DNA of 64,000 bases from Candidatus Rifleibacteriota bacterium. Lineage in GTDB: Bacteria > Muiribacteriota > Ozemobacteria > Ozemobacterales > Ozemobacteraceae. Below, in pieces: positions 24,943-34,936 of the stretch. Under the pieces are notes generated by a model that had not been told where the DNA came from, searched no databases, and was given only the letters and a program-made list of their open reading frames with translations. The translations under genes and the position numbers were made by a program. How positions within the stretch are numbered: the stretch's first letter is position 1; each line of letters starts with the position of its first letter. The DNA lies in the NCBI GenBank assembly GCA_015233155.1, contig JADFYG010000009.1, forward strand, positions 46,992 through 110,991, given 5' to 3'.

Positions 24943-26186
24943 CTGCATTACAACCGGCAGATACATTAAGAAACCGGTGGGAACTGGCTCATTACTGGGG
25001 AATGCTTGGATACGCAATTGCGAGTGGATTTTCAATTACTCTGTCTCAAACTGCTCTGGTTGTATCGCTGATTGGTTTAATCGGCATGCGCGGCCATGAA
25101 AACGCTGATAAGGTCAAAGCCCCATTTCTACCGGCTTATTATGCCTTCACGCTGGCAGGGATTCTTTCTCTTTTCAATGCAGTGGATCTCGGCAGAGGCA
25201 TCATTGAGATGAAAAAATTTCTCATGATTCTGGTCATGTTGATCCCATTGTGGAGCCCGCTTTCAATTATAAAAAAGCGCAATGTCCTGGGAACTTGTGT
25301 TGTTATCGGCGCTTTATCCGGGTTATCAGCGATACTCTCGACTATTTATTTTATGCTGATTAAAAAAGGTGATTTCAGGGGTGAAGGTTTTTTTTCGCTT
25401 CCACTGACGATGGGAGAAACCCAGCTTCTTTTTTTAATACTTTCACTTGCATGGCTGGAAGCTGAGGAATCGAATCCAAGAATACGCTGGGGAGTTTTTT
25501 TCGCCGGAATTTTACAATTCTTTGGAATGGTGTTTGCATACACACGCGGAGCCTTTATAGGCTTCTTGGCAGGAGTGATAATTCTATTTAGACAGAATAT
25601 TATAAAGATACTGGGAATTCTCGGAATTTCTCTGCTCATAATTGCCGCATCCGGAGATTATTTCCGTCCCGGACAGCAAACTCTTGTTTTCAGTGAATCT
25701 GTTGCAGAGGGCAGTTTTAAGGGAAATTTGCGATGGGGTATCTGGAAAAACGGAATCGAGTTGCTTACTAAGTGTCCGATATTCGGAGTCGGAATGAATA
25801 ATATCAAACCTCTTTACAAAAAACTCCTGGAAGAAAAACCGGAATATCCGGATCGGGAAATTTATGGACATCTTCACAATAATTATCTGCAATATCTCGT
25901 AATGACCGGAATCGTCGGATTTTTCACTTTTTGCTGGTTTTTGTGGGAAGTGCTTCGGTTCGGAATAAGTATCGAGCGATCCGCCACTCCGGGATCCTGG
26001 GAACAAAAAATGGCAAGGGCTATCCCGGCATTATGGATAGCCTTTTTGGGAACAGGTTTAACTGAGTATAGCTACGGGGACGAAGAGGTTGCGATGCTCG
26101 CTTTCTTTTTAGTAGGACTTATCGCATCAATAGTCCTGCAAAAAAAGCCGGCAGTCGATCTGCCCATCCCTGAGATTGTGAAATAA
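24939..26186 (+). CDS. O-antigen ligase/polymerase-like membrane protein
   Basis: 415 residues, coupled to the glycosyltransferase by an ATGA overlap. About ten hydrophobic segments and one larger external loop (about 235-310) containing SVAEGSFKGNLRWGIWKNGI, GVGMNNIKPL and HLHNNYLQYLVMTG. That loop, with its conserved Arg and the H..N.YLQ pattern, is typical of the Wzy_C/WaaL superfamily, which joins polysaccharide chains to lipid A core or polymerises repeat units. The two activities cannot be separated here. Its stop is immediately followed by the convergent gmd stop. Confidence 0.85.
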   Translation: MTALQPADTLRNRWELAHYWGMLGYAIASGFSITLSQTALVVSLIGLIGMRGHENADKVKAPFLPAYYAFTLAGILSLFNAVDLGRGIIEMKKFLMILVMLIPLWSPLSIIKKRNVLGTCVVIGALSGLSAILSTIYFMLIKKGDFRGEGFFSLPLTMGETQLLFLILSLAWLEAEESNPRIRWGVFFAGILQFFGMVFAYTRGAFIGFLAGVIILFRQNIIKILGILGISLLIIAASGDYFRPGQQTLVFSESVAEGSFKGNLRWGIWKNGIELLTKCPIFGVGMNNIKPLYKKLLEEKPEYPDREIYGHLHNNYLQYLVMTGIVGFFTFCWFLWEVLRFGISIERSATPGSWEQKMARAIPALWIAFLGTGLTEYSYGDEEVAMLAFFLVGLIASIVLQKKPAVDLPIPEIVK

Positions 26187-27278
26187 TCATTCGAAGTAGT
26201 CGAAGGTCCTGAAACCGCCCTGTTTAAGATATTCATCACGCTGGCTGTCTTTCATATCCTGAGTGATCATATCTTTTACAAGTGACGCGAGATTATACTT
26301 AGGCTTCCAACCGAGCTTTGTCTGCGCCTTGGTTGGATCTCCCAGAAGCAGTTCGACCTCTGTTGGCCGGAAATAGCGGGGATCCACCTCAATAAGTGTA
26401 GCTCCGGTCTTTGCGTTTACGCCTTTTTCGTCCACGCCGGTCCCTTTCCAGATTATCTCGATGTCAACCTCGCGGAAAGCCATTTCGACGAAATCACGCA
26501 CCGTAGTCGTAACACCCGTTGCAATTACATAGTCTTCCGGGGTCGGCTGTTGAAGCATGAGATACATGGCTTCGACATAATCCTTGGCGTGTCCCCAATC
26601 GCGCTTGGCGGAAAGATTTCCGAGAAACAGATTTTTTTGTATGCCCTGCCTGATACGGCAAACGGCGCGCGTGATCTTGCGTGTAACGAATGTCTCGCCG
26701 CGCAGAGGGCTCTCATGATTGAAAAGAATGCCGTTACATGCATACATCCCGTATGCCTCGCGATAATTCACAGTAATCCAGTAGGCATAAAGCTTTGCGG
26801 CGGCATAAGGGCTTCGCGGATAAAAAGGTGTTGTCTCCTTTTGGGGAGTTTCCTGGACGAGTCCGTATAGTTCGCTTGTGGAAGCCTGATAAAATCTGGT
26901 TTTCTTTTCCATATGTAAAATCCGGATGGCTTCCAGAAGCCGCAACACACCTATTCCATCAGCGTTGGCGGTATATTCGGGGGTTTCGAAACTGACTTTC
27001 ACGTGACTTTGAGCGGCGAGATTGTAGATCTCATCAGGTTGCACATCCTGAATGATGCGGATGAGATTTGTAGAATCAGTCATGTCTCCGTAATGAAGAT
27101 TGAAATCGTATCCCTTTTCGTGAGGATCCCTGTAAAGGTGATCTATGCGATCGGTATTGAAAAGCGAGGAGCGGCGCTTAATTCCATGGACTGCGTATCC
27201 CTTCTTTAGGAGAAGTTCCCCAAGATACGCGCCATCCTGGCCCGTGATACCGGTTATTAAGGCTACTTTTTTCTTCAT
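26187..27278 (-). CDS. gmd: GDP-mannose 4,6-dehydratase
   Basis: 363 residues, full length. [19 protein letters not shown] and [18 protein letters not shown] are the specific N-terminal signature; [20 protein letters not shown] holds the catalytic Thr/Ser-Glu and [12 protein letters not shown] the Tyr-x3-Lys. It converts GDP-D-mannose to GDP-4-keto-6-deoxymannose. It lies 55 bases downstream of fcl, the next enzyme toward GDP-L-fucose. Gene order fcl-gmd is the reverse of the commoner gmd-fcl. Confidence 0.96.
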   Translation of the reverse strand: MKKKVALITGITGQDGAYLGELLLKKGYAVHGIKRRSSLFNTDRIDHLYRDPHEKGYDFNLHYGDMTDSTNLIRIIQDVQPDEIYNLAAQSHVKVSFETPEYTANADGIGVLRLLEAIRILHMEKKTRFYQASTSELYGLVQETPQKETTPFYPRSPYAAAKLYAYWITVNYREAYGMYACNGILFNHESPLRGETFVTRKITRAVCRIRQGIQKNLFLGNLSAKRDWGHAKDYVEAMYLMLQQPTPEDYVIATGVTTTVRDFVEMAFREVDIEIIWKGTGVDEKGVNAKTGATLIEVDPRYFRPTEVELLLGDPTKAQTKLGWKPKYNLASLVKDMITQDMKDSQRDEYLKQGGFRTFDYFE

Positions 27279-27333
27279 ATTTAATTAACTCCTTTTATCT
27301 AATCAGGTTCCTGCAATATTCATAATTATCACG

Positions 27334-28299
27334 TCAATTCATCTTTACATAATTTTCATATCGCTTCAGGAAATCATCATATGCAATACGAATGCCGTCT
27401 TCAAGCGCAACTCTGGGCGCCCACCCCAGGGCGCTCAGGCGAGTGACATCGAGACATTTCTTCGGCGTCCCGTCGGGCTTCGAGCTATTCCAGGCAAGGT
27501 CACCGGTATAACCGATCACCCGTGCCGTAAGCTCGGCCAGTTCCCTGATCGTATGATCGGCTCCAGACCCGATATTCACGAGCGTATTTCCCTGTTCAAA
27601 GATCATCGCATCAGACATATTCATTAAAAACACACACGCGGCGGCCATATCATCGCTGAATAAAAAATCGCGTCGCGGAGAGCCGGATCCCCAAACCTCT
27701 ACGGCAGTTTTGCGTTCGCGTTTTCCCTCGTGGAACTTTCTTATCAACGCCGGCAACACATGTGAGTTTTCGAGATCATAATTGTCTCCGGGACCATACA
27801 GGTTGGTCGGCATGACACTGAAAAATTTAGCTCCATGCTGGCGATGGTAAGCTTCGCACAATTTTATTCCGGCGATCTTCGCAATCGCGTAGGCATCATT
27901 GGTCTTTTCGAGCGGCCCCGACAACAGATACTCCTCTTTGATCGGTTGCCGACAATCTCTCGGATACACGCACGATGAACCAAGAAAAACAAGTCGCTTC
28001 ACCCCATGAGTCCATGCCTGGTGAACGACATTCAATTCTATAGCCAGATTGTCATGGATAAAAGTTGCAGGATAGGTGTTGTTGGCATGAATACCGCCGA
28101 CTTTGGCGGCAGCCAGAAAAACATATTCCGGGCGCTCACGATCGAAGAATGCGGCGGTTGCCGTCCCATCGCGCAAGTCCAGTTCGACCGAGTTTTTTGT
28201 CAGAATGTTTTCGTGCCCCGCGCCTCTTAATGCGCGACATAAGGCGCTTCCAGCAAGGCCGCGATGCCCGGCGACGTAGATCTTTGCATTTTTTTCCAT
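27334..28299 (-). CDS. fcl: GDP-L-fucose synthase
   Basis: 321 residues. The NADP-binding loop GHRGLAGSALCRAL is followed by AAAKVGGIHANNTYPATFIH, FLGSSCVYPRDCRQPIKEEY and the YAIAKIAGIKLCEAY active site, all specific to GDP-4-keto-6-deoxymannose 3,5-epimerase/reductase (WcaG). It completes GDP-L-fucose synthesis with gmd. The segment PTNLYGPGDNYD is also typical. Divergent from the def promoter, about 90 bases away. Confidence 0.96.
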   Translation of the reverse strand: MEKNAKIYVAGHRGLAGSALCRALRGAGHENILTKNSVELDLRDGTATAAFFDRERPEYVFLAAAKVGGIHANNTYPATFIHDNLAIELNVVHQAWTHGVKRLVFLGSSCVYPRDCRQPIKEEYLLSGPLEKTNDAYAIAKIAGIKLCEAYHRQHGAKFFSVMPTNLYGPGDNYDLENSHVLPALIRKFHEGKRERKTAVEVWGSGSPRRDFLFSDDMAAACVFLMNMSDAMIFEQGNTLVNIGSGADHTIRELAELTARVIGYTGDLAWNSSKPDGTPKKCLDVTRLSALGWAPRVALEDGIRIAYDDFLKRYENYVKMN

Positions 28300-28386
28300 A
28301 CTGTTATTTCCACTTCTCCGAAATTAACGATGAAAGACAATACCGCAAACACTTCATTTCAGACAACTGTTTATATTCCTGCAAAT

Positions 28387-28415
28387 TTGAGTTACAGAAA
28401 GGTTTGCGATATAAT
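28387..28415 (+). promoter_or_regulatory. Promoter of def-fmt
   Basis: TTGAGT (28387-28392) and a perfect TATAAT (28410-28415) are 17 bases apart. Expected transcription start is near 28422, about 30 bases before the def ATG. It lies in the gap between divergent fcl and def. Confidence 0.72.
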
Positions 28416-28452
28416 AGAAGCCGTTTTTGAGCACTACTTTCAGGAGTTTACG

Positions 28453-29046
28453 ATGATCCACCGTATTCTGCATCTAGGCGAAGAAGCTCTGCGTCGCGAT
28501 TCTGAACCCATCACCGCAATCGACGACAAACTTCGGGTTCTTGTCGTGGATATGTTTGAAACCATGCACAAGGCAAGGGGCGTCGGTCTCGCGGCACCCC
28601 AGATAGGAATAAACAAGCGACTCATGATCATTGACGTCGATGAACATCCACTTGTTTTTATAAACCCTGAAATTATCAGGAAGAGCGGCAAAGAAACCTG
28701 TGAAGAAGGTTGTCTATCCTTGCCCGGCCTGCGGGAGAACGTCTCGCGTGCCACAAAGGTTCTAGCCAACGCGATAGACCTGGATGGCAAGAGCTTTGAA
28801 ATCGAGGCGGAAGGCCTGCTCGCCCGTGCGATTCAGCATGAAATAGATCATCTCGATGGCGTATTGTTCATCGATCGCATATCGAAAGCCCGTCGAATCC
28901 AGATCAAACGCGATCTGGAACGGCTGGAGGCAGGAGAAACACTCGAATCGCCAGATGCAGAAGATGATCCCGATGAAGCCGCATCCGATAACGAGGCAAA
29001 TACCTCCGGTCAACACACTGGGGCTTCTACTCCGGCTCTTATCTGA
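28453..29046 (+). CDS. def: Peptide deformylase
   Basis: ATG 28453 with AGGAG at 28442-28446 gives 197 residues; a longer frame from 28264 precedes the promoter and is rejected. Three family motifs are intact: GVGLAAPQIG, EGCLSLPG and QHEIDHLDG, supplying the Cys and two His metal ligands. It removes the formyl group from nascent proteins. The C-terminal 30 residues are acidic and Ser/Thr-rich (PDAEDDPDEAASDNEAN), an unusual tail beyond the catalytic fold. Its stop overlaps the fmt start (TGATG), as in the widespread def-fmt operon. Confidence 0.95.
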   Translation: MIHRILHLGEEALRRDSEPITAIDDKLRVLVVDMFETMHKARGVGLAAPQIGINKRLMIIDVDEHPLVFINPEIIRKSGKETCEEGCLSLPGLRENVSRATKVLANAIDLDGKSFEIEAEGLLARAIQHEIDHLDGVLFIDRISKARRIQIKRDLERLEAGETLESPDAEDDPDEAASDNEANTSGQHTGASTPALI

Positions 29047-30053
29047 TGATACTTTCCTCCGAAAGCGCAGGCCGCCCCCTTAGTATCATCTTCATGGGGT
29101 GTCCTGATTTTGCCGTTCCCTGTCTCGATGCTCTGTATGCCAGTCCCGCCTTTTCCATATCAGCCGTGTATTCGATGCCGGACCGTCCCAAAGGGCGCGG
29201 GAAGTCACCAGGTATGACGCCGGTGAAAGAACGGGCGCTCGCACTGGGGCTTCCGGTATTCACTCCCCCTTCTTTTCGTCGCGACCCGGCTGAGGTCGAA
29301 CGTCTGGCGAGTTTCGCTCCGGATTTTCTCGTGGTTGTCGCGTATGGGCTTATTCTACCTGAATCGGTACTGACTATTCCGCGCATTGCACCCGTAAATT
29401 TGCACGCTTCTGTTTTGCCGAAATACCGCGGGCCGTCTCCAATACATGCCGCAGTTCTTGCAGGCGACAAAGAGACAGGAGCCAGCGTCATGCTCATGAA
29501 CGCCCACATGGATGAGGGTGATATACTGGCCATCGAAACGCTTCCCATAGGCACAGATGAGACACTGTCTTCGCTGCATGACCGTTTAAGTGTAGCAGGC
29601 GCTCCCCTTCTAACCAGAACATTACTCGATTTTGCAAATGGAAAAATAACGCCGCACGCGCAAAACCACTCCGCTGCGACATATACAACCAAAATTACAA
29701 CCGAAACCGCGCGCATCGACTGGCGACGTCCGGCACCAGAACTTGTCCGACTGGTACGTGCAATGACACCTTGTCCCGGCGCCTGGTTTGAACTTGCCGG
29801 AGAGCGACTTAAAGTCGGTCAGGCATTAAGCGGCCCCGCTGCATCCGCAAATATGACTCCAGGGACAATAATACATGCTTCTCCTGAGCAAGGATTTCGC
29901 ATTGTCTGCGGCAACGGAACCACCCTCGATCTGCTGGCTCTTCAGCGCCCCGGAAAGAGCATGACGCCCATCGGCCCATACTTGCGAGGCAACTCCCTGT
30001 CTCCGCATACAATGCAGGCGCTGCAATATCATGCAAAAGAAGATTTAATTTGA
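29046..30053 (+). CDS. fmt: Methionyl-tRNA formyltransferase
   Basis: 335 residues, coupled to def by TGATG. The N-terminal domain begins IIFMGCPDFAVPCLDAL and contains the catalytic segment NLHASVLPKYRGPSPIHAAV and DEGDILAIETLPIGTDET. A linker and the C-terminal OB-like tRNA-binding domain follow (about 215-335, including RAMTPCPGAWF). It formylates initiator Met-tRNA using 10-formyl-tetrahydrofolate. Normal length. The stop is 3 bases from the convergent kinase stop. Confidence 0.96.
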   Translation: MILSSESAGRPLSIIFMGCPDFAVPCLDALYASPAFSISAVYSMPDRPKGRGKSPGMTPVKERALALGLPVFTPPSFRRDPAEVERLASFAPDFLVVVAYGLILPESVLTIPRIAPVNLHASVLPKYRGPSPIHAAVLAGDKETGASVMLMNAHMDEGDILAIETLPIGTDETLSSLHDRLSVAGAPLLTRTLLDFANGKITPHAQNHSAATYTTKITTETARIDWRRPAPELVRLVRAMTPCPGAWFELAGERLKVGQALSGPAASANMTPGTIIHASPEQGFRIVCGNGTTLDLLALQRPGKSMTPIGPYLRGNSLSPHTMQALQYHAKEDLI

Positions 30054-30056
30054 GGA

Positions 30057-31694
30057 TCACTTAACCTTTTTTTGGTTGGCCAGTACGCGCGCTATCTCGG
30101 CAAACAATTGTTCGCTTTTCATGGGTTTTCCGACAAAACCATCTATGCCAACGCGCTTACAGAGTTCTTCTGTTCCATCAACGACGCAAGCGGTCAGCGC
30201 AATAATGGGAATATGCTGCCCTGTTCCTGACTCAGCTTCCAGTTTTCGTATCGACATAGTGGCTGAATAACCATCCATGACCGGCATCAGGAGATCCATC
30301 AGGATCACGTCGAATTCTCCAGACTGCCATGCCTTCACACCCTTTTCTCCATTTTCGACCGCAATGACCGTGTGGCCACGTTTCTCAAGCAGGCTGAGAC
30401 AAAGTTGTCGATTGCCCGCATTATCTTCCACAACCAATATTCTGTGGGGAGTCAGAGCAACAGGCGTTTTATCGGTATCGAATTCCTGCTTCTTTCCTTT
30501 TCTGTCGAGAGGTATGGTGAAATGGAATGTGCTCCCCACTGATTCACGGCTCTCAACCCAGATACGTCCATCCATTTTTTCGACGAGATGCGCAGCTATG
30601 GTCAAGCCAAGACCGGTTCCTCCGAAACGACGGCATAGCGAGCTATCGACTTGCATAAAAGCATCGAAAATAGTTGTCTGCTTGTCTTCGGGAATACCTA
30701 TTCCAGTGTCTGCAATCGAAAAATGAAACAAGACATCTTCAGGCGTTTGGCTCTCCGCCTGCACCTGGATTGAAATTCGCCCCTTTTCAGTGAACTTCAT
30801 CGCATTTCCGACCAGATTGACGAGAACCTGGCGAAGCCGGGCCTGATCTCCCCAAAATGTCCATGATGTCTCGGGACAAAGTGTCAGGGTTAATTCCAAT
30901 TTTTTCTGGCGAGCCTGCAGAGAAAACGTGGACATGACTCTGGAGAGCAACTGGGTCAGTGTAAAAGGTTCATATACAAGTTCCAGTTTTCCCGACTCGA
31001 TCTTGGTAAAGCTTAAGATGTCATTGATAATACTCAACAGAGCCTCTGATGATTCATGAATGATATTCAGATATTCGCGATGCTCACCCTCTATATCTGA
31101 CTCGAGGAGCAGCTCGTTCATACCCATGATGCCGTTTAGCGGAGTTCGTATCTCGTGACTCATATTCATCAGAAACTCTGATTTCGCCTTATTTGCAACC
31201 TCCGCGGCTTTTTTTGCAATAGCCAGTTCACTTGTTCTTATGGCAACGAGTTCTTCGAGATGGTCGCGATGCTTTTTTATCTCGCCTTCAAGTTGCTCCT
31301 GAACCCGACGTCTCTCGATCGCCGTGGAAATTACCAATGGCAATAGACGCAGATACTCCTGCTTTATGTCCTTGACGATAAAATCCACGGCTCCGTGTTT
31401 CATGGCCTCAACGGCCCCGGCAACGCTTCCTGCTCCAGTGATAACTATGCAGGGAACATTTTTGGCTTGTCGCAGTATTTCCAGGCCGGAACCATCCGGG
31501 AGTGTGTAATCGATCAGTGCGAGATCTATATCGCCTTTCTCGATTTGCCGAAGAGCTTCGGCGACAGTTTCAGCCGGTACCAGTTCGTATGTGAGATTCT
31601 CCTTTTTAAAGAATCTTTGAACCGCGAGACGATCGATCAGTTCGTCATCAAGCAACAAAATGCGCAGGGATTGCCGAAGCGAGTCCGAACTCAT
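30057..31694 (-). CDS. Hybrid histidine kinase with receiver domains at both ends
   Basis: 545 residues, no membrane segment. Receiver 1 (about 8-125) has the acidic pair LLLDDE and phospho-acceptor Asp62 in [12 protein letters not shown] coiled coil (125-170) leads to the dimerisation helix with His180 in [17 protein letters not shown], then an ATPase domain ([40 protein letters not shown]), then receiver 2 ([27 protein letters not shown]). Such cytosolic REC-HK-REC proteins relay phosphate from another kinase. A decayed kinase tail lies immediately upstream, so the natural partner may have been lost. No DNA-binding output is adjacent. Confidence 0.93.
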   Translation of the reverse strand: MSSDSLRQSLRILLLDDELIDRLAVQRFFKKENLTYELVPAETVAEALRQIEKGDIDLALIDYTLPDGSGLEILRQAKNVPCIVITGAGSVAGAVEAMKHGAVDFIVKDIKQEYLRLLPLVISTAIERRRVQEQLEGEIKKHRDHLEELVAIRTSELAIAKKAAEVANKAKSEFLMNMSHEIRTPLNGIMGMNELLLESDIEGEHREYLNIIHESSEALLSIINDILSFTKIESGKLELVYEPFTLTQLLSRVMSTFSLQARQKKLELTLTLCPETSWTFWGDQARLRQVLVNLVGNAMKFTEKGRISIQVQAESQTPEDVLFHFSIADTGIGIPEDKQTTIFDAFMQVDSSLCRRFGGTGLGLTIAAHLVEKMDGRIWVESRESVGSTFHFTIPLDRKGKKQEFDTDKTPVALTPHRILVVEDNAGNRQLCLSLLEKRGHTVIAVENGEKGVKAWQSGEFDVILMDLLMPVMDGYSATMSIRKLEAESGTGQHIPIIALTACVVDGTEELCKRVGIDGFVGKPMKSEQLFAEIARVLANQKKVK

Positions 31695-31856
31695 TTATTC
31701 AACCTTTCGTTCCTTTGGCAAGGTATATCTGAAAACTGTCCCCTTGCCGGGAACTCCTTCAGTTTCGACACGAATTTCCACCCCATTTTCTACCACGATT
31801 TTCTGTACAAGCGCCATACCTATTTCGATGCTTTCGACATCGTGGCGGACATTGAT
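31695..31856 (-). pseudogene. Remnant of a histidine kinase C-terminus
   Basis: Read on the minus strand, the frame ending at TAA 31695-31697 gives DVESIEIGMALVQKIVVENG, then VEIRVETEGVPGKGTVFRYT and LPKERKVE. This is recognisably the last part of a kinase ATPase domain (compare GIGLALVQKIVENHGGEI), but the G-box glycines are altered and there is no start codon or upstream domain. It follows the stop of the LEA-like gene in the same frame and ends right before the hybrid-kinase ATG. I infer a deletion that removed most of a kinase gene once co-transcribed with the hybrid kinase. Confidence 0.7.
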
Positions 31857-32453
31857 CTACCAGTTTTTCTGAAAATTTGTACTTTGATCAAGGGGGAACT
31901 CTATCGCCCCGGAAAACAGGCGGAAATCTGCTTTTCCGGTAAGCCGGAGAAGATTTCCGCGATTTGTGGATGAGGCGGATGTGGCCGTGCGCTTTCCTTT
32001 CAGGCGTTCGAGAACGGCACCAGCCGTTTCGAGCACAAAATCGGGAGCGGTTTTCGCCAGAGCAGCCGGAAACGCCACCGAATCAACCGCAAATGAAAGA
32101 TCAACAGATGTTGTAGCCAGAGCCGCGATGGACTTTCCCGTTACAAGCGAGCCGTCGCCGACTCGAATACCATTCACCTCGACGATATAATTCATTTCCT
32201 TCAACAGAATTCCCACCGGGAGACGATTCCCGATGTCGAGCGTCAAAAAGCCACGGCACCTCTTCAGAAGAAGCCCTCCGAGATCGAAATGCACCTTTCC
32301 AGGTTTCACGGCGATCATATTTGCGGAAAAACGAAGAAGCACATTTCGCTGTGACCAGACGACACCACCGATAACCGCGACAAGAAAAATGCCTGGGAAT
32401 GCCCACTTGATGAGTGCTCCCAGACATCCTGACTTTACGCCTTTTCTGGCCAT
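31857..32453 (-). CDS. LEA type 2-like (WHy domain) exported protein
   Basis: 198 residues. An N-terminal membrane anchor or signal (about 15-36, ALIKWAFPGIFLVAVIGGVV) is followed by a single beta-sandwich: GFLTLDIGNRLPVGILLKEM, NYIVEVNGIRVGDGSL and later LLRLTGKADFRLFSG. The N-P-like turn, the vnG..v..G pattern and overall size fit LEA14/WHy proteins, small stress-linked beta-sandwiches. The last four residues (QKNW) may come from a fusion junction, because the same frame continues after the stop as a kinase remnant. Confidence 0.7.
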   Translation of the reverse strand: MARKGVKSGCLGALIKWAFPGIFLVAVIGGVVWSQRNVLLRFSANMIAVKPGKVHFDLGGLLLKRCRGFLTLDIGNRLPVGILLKEMNYIVEVNGIRVGDGSLVTGKSIAALATTSVDLSFAVDSVAFPAALAKTAPDFVLETAGAVLERLKGKRTATSASSTNRGNLLRLTGKADFRLFSGAIEFPLDQSTNFQKNW

Positions 32454-32510
32454 TTATGTCATATGCAAAATATTGATGAGGTTGTAGTGATCATAAATCG
32501 CACGTTTGCA

Positions 32511-32590
32511 GGCACAGCGGTCCAGCCCTATCATTCGCTGAATTTATGCAATTCAAGCCATTAGCCGCCGGAAAATAAATTGCCGGCACC
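32511..32590 (-). repeat. Dispersed GC-rich element, copy B
   Basis: On the minus strand the segment reads ATTTATTTTCCGGCGGCTAA, then TGGCTTGAATTGCAT, then ATAGGGCTGGACCGCTGTGC. It follows the same order of blocks as copies A1 and A2 and resembles copy C (35608-35682). It lies in the gap between rmlB and the LEA-like gene (32454-32608), which holds no gene. Confidence 0.65.
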
Positions 32591-32608
32591 TCATCCACAT
32601 ACGAATCA

Positions 32609-33658
32609 CTATTTTTCAGCAATTGCGGATTTCCCCAGCTTAGGCGCGGCACCATACAGCCGCTCACAAAAAGCCCGATAGTTCGGATCATTCAGCTTTA
32701 TTTTCCGCCACCAATCCGTGTTGGCTTTGTACCATGAAATGGTGTCCTTCAATCCCTGTTCAAAGTCAAAGGAAGGAAGCCAGCCGATCTGGGACCGGAT
32801 CTTAGCGCTATCGATTGCATAACGACGGTCGTGTCCGGGGCGATCTTTCACGTAGCGCATCAATGACTCATCCTTTCCGCAATCTTTCAGGATCATGCGA
32901 GTCAGCTCGATGTTAGTCCGTTCATTGTCTGCACCGACATTGTATACTTCGCCCGCCTTGCCGTTTTTCCAGACCATTTCGATTGCACGACAGTGGTCGA
33001 TGACATGAATCCAGTCGCGTATGTTCATTCCGTCGCCGTATACCGGAACCTGCTGATCTTCAAATGCGTTCGTGATGAATAACGGGATCATCTTTTCGGG
33101 AAACTGGTATGGTCCATAGTTGTTACTGCAGCGCGTTATCATCACATTCATACCCCAGGTATGATTGAATGCAAGCGCTATCAGATCAGCGGAGGCCTTC
33201 GAGGCCGAGTACGGACTGCTGGGATCTATCGGTGAATTTTCAGTGAAACGGCCTTCTGCGCCGAGCGAACCATAAACCTCGTCGGTAGAGATCTGGACAA
33301 AGGTTTTCACGTCATTGCGGCGAGCCAGATCCAGCAGGACGTAACTGCCTTCAACGTTGGTACGAATAAACGCACCGCCATCGTCGATGCTGCGATCGAC
33401 ATGCGATTCGGCCGCCAGGTGTAAAACCGTGTCGATACCTTCACGCATGATAGGTTCAACCACCTTGGTATCTTCGATCCGACCATGCACAAACCGATAA
33501 TTGGGCAACCTTTCCAGGCCGGAAAGATTTTCACGTCGCCCCGCATAGGTTAGAGCGTCGAGATTGATAAACTGATAGTCAGGATGATTCTCGATAAGAT
33601 ATCGAACCAGGTTCGACCCGATAAATCCACAACCGCCTGTAATCAATACTTTTTTCAT
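32609..33658 (-). CDS. rmlB: dTDP-glucose 4,6-dehydratase
   Basis: 349 residues. ITGGCGFIGSNLVRYLIENH, LDALTYAGRRENL, HLAAESHVDRSIDD, the catalytic STDEVYGSLG with SPYSASKASADL, and CSNNYGPYQFPEKMIPL are diagnostic of RmlB/RfbB. It makes dTDP-4-keto-6-deoxyglucose, precursor of rhamnose and other deoxysugars. The rest of the rml pathway (RmlA, C, D) is not in the window. It starts 9 bases after recA and is probably read from the recA transcript, an unusual pairing. Confidence 0.96.
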   Translation of the reverse strand: MKKVLITGGCGFIGSNLVRYLIENHPDYQFINLDALTYAGRRENLSGLERLPNYRFVHGRIEDTKVVEPIMREGIDTVLHLAAESHVDRSIDDGGAFIRTNVEGSYVLLDLARRNDVKTFVQISTDEVYGSLGAEGRFTENSPIDPSSPYSASKASADLIALAFNHTWGMNVMITRCSNNYGPYQFPEKMIPLFITNAFEDQQVPVYGDGMNIRDWIHVIDHCRAIEMVWKNGKAGEVYNVGADNERTNIELTRMILKDCGKDESLMRYVKDRPGHDRRYAIDSAKIRSQIGWLPSFDFEQGLKDTISWYKANTDWWRKIKLNDPNYRAFCERLYGAAPKLGKSAIAEK

Positions 33659-33667
33659 AATTCAAAT

Positions 33668-34795
33668 TCACTTTCCCTTTCCGGTGGCCTTTTCCTTGTC
33701 GGCCCCATGGGTTTGCGAGTGGGCGGCCGTCGACGTCTTTCCATCAGACTCGGGAGCTGCTTTTATCAGGCCGAGCTTCGTTTTAACCTTCATGACGATT
33801 TCGGATAAAATGTCCGGGTTTTGTGTCAGAAATTCCTTCGTATTCTCGCGTCCCTGGCCGATTCTGGTGTCGCCATATGAATACCATGAACCTGACTTTT
33901 GAATTATCTTTGATTCTTCTGCAAGATCCAGGACTTCTCCCTCCTTGGAGATGCCCTTACCGAACATCATATCGAATCTTCCCTTCTTGAACGGCGGAGC
34001 GACCTTATTCTTCACGACCTTGACTTCGGTCGTATAGCCGATCGGCTGATCGCCGTCCTTGAGCTGGTCCTTGCGTCGTATATCAATGCGTATCGAGGAG
34101 AAAAACTTGAGGGCGCGTCCACCGGGGGTAGTTTCCGGGTTTCCGAACATGACGCCGATCTTCTCACGAATCTGGTTGATGAAGATACAAACGCAGCCGG
34201 CACGGGCAACTATAGGCGTCAGCTTGCGCATAGCCTGGGACATCAATCGCGCCTGCATGCCAACCGATGCGTCGCCCATCTCACCATCGATCTCGGCCTT
34301 AGTCGAAAGTGCTGCGACCGAATCGACGACGATGATGTCGATCGCGTTCGAGCTTACAAGTTTCTCGCAGATTTCGAGAGCTTCCTCGCCACCGCTGGGC
34401 TGAGATATCAGCAGATTATCGATATCGACACCCAGAACCTTGGAATAGACTGGATCGAGAGCATGCTCAACATCAATGAATGCGGCCTGGCCGCCAGCCT
34501 TCTGAGCCTCAGCGATGGCCGTAAGACAGATGGTCGTTTTGCCGGAAGATTCGGGACCAAACACCTCGATGATGCGTCCGCGCGGGAAGCCGCCGACTCC
34601 GAGTGCGATGTCCAGGGACATCGATCCGGTTGGAATCGCTTCGACGTTCATATGCTTCGATTCGCCCAGACGCATGATCGCGCCTTTTCCAAACTGGCGC
34701 TCGATGAGCGTCATTGCCGTTTCAAGAGATTTCTGCCGTTCCGCCTGCCGATCGCTGGAATTCTTTGCCGTATTCTGAGTCTTAACGTCCGCCAT
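33668..34795 (-). CDS. recA: Recombinase RecA
   Basis: ATG 34795 follows an AGGAGG site and gives 375 residues; the longer frame from 34837 is rejected. Walker A is GPESSGKT, followed by [20 protein letters not shown] (Walker B), loop 1 [20 protein letters not shown], and [20 protein letters not shown] with [10 protein letters not shown] (loop 2). It coats single-stranded DNA and drives strand exchange and SOS cleavage. The C-terminal tail is Ser/Thr/Lys-rich rather than the usual acidic tail. No CTG-N10-CAG or GAAC-N4-GTTC type LexA box is evident upstream. Confidence 0.98.
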   Translation of the reverse strand: MADVKTQNTAKNSSDRQAERQKSLETAMTLIERQFGKGAIMRLGESKHMNVEAIPTGSMSLDIALGVGGFPRGRIIEVFGPESSGKTTICLTAIAEAQKAGGQAAFIDVEHALDPVYSKVLGVDIDNLLISQPSGGEEALEICEKLVSSNAIDIIVVDSVAALSTKAEIDGEMGDASVGMQARLMSQAMRKLTPIVARAGCVCIFINQIREKIGVMFGNPETTPGGRALKFFSSIRIDIRRKDQLKDGDQPIGYTTEVKVVKNKVAPPFKKGRFDMMFGKGISKEGEVLDLAEESKIIQKSGSWYSYGDTRIGQGRENTKEFLTQNPDILSEIVMKVKTKLGLIKAAPESDGKTSTAAHSQTHGADKEKATGKGK

Positions 34796-34936
34796 ATCCG
34801 TGCCTCCTGATATTTTTGAGATGTGCGAGCATATCATATTTCAAACATCACCGGAAGGCGGGACTCGGGGAAATTATTTCTTTCGGGTGAAGAAGACAAA
34901 AACGCCGTGACTGCTGAGAACGCACGTGACAAAGAA

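Noticed and set aside
29039..29716. 225-codon minus-strand frame
   Set aside because: Antisense to fmt. The fmt motifs are intact and the antisense product has low-complexity Ser/Arg.
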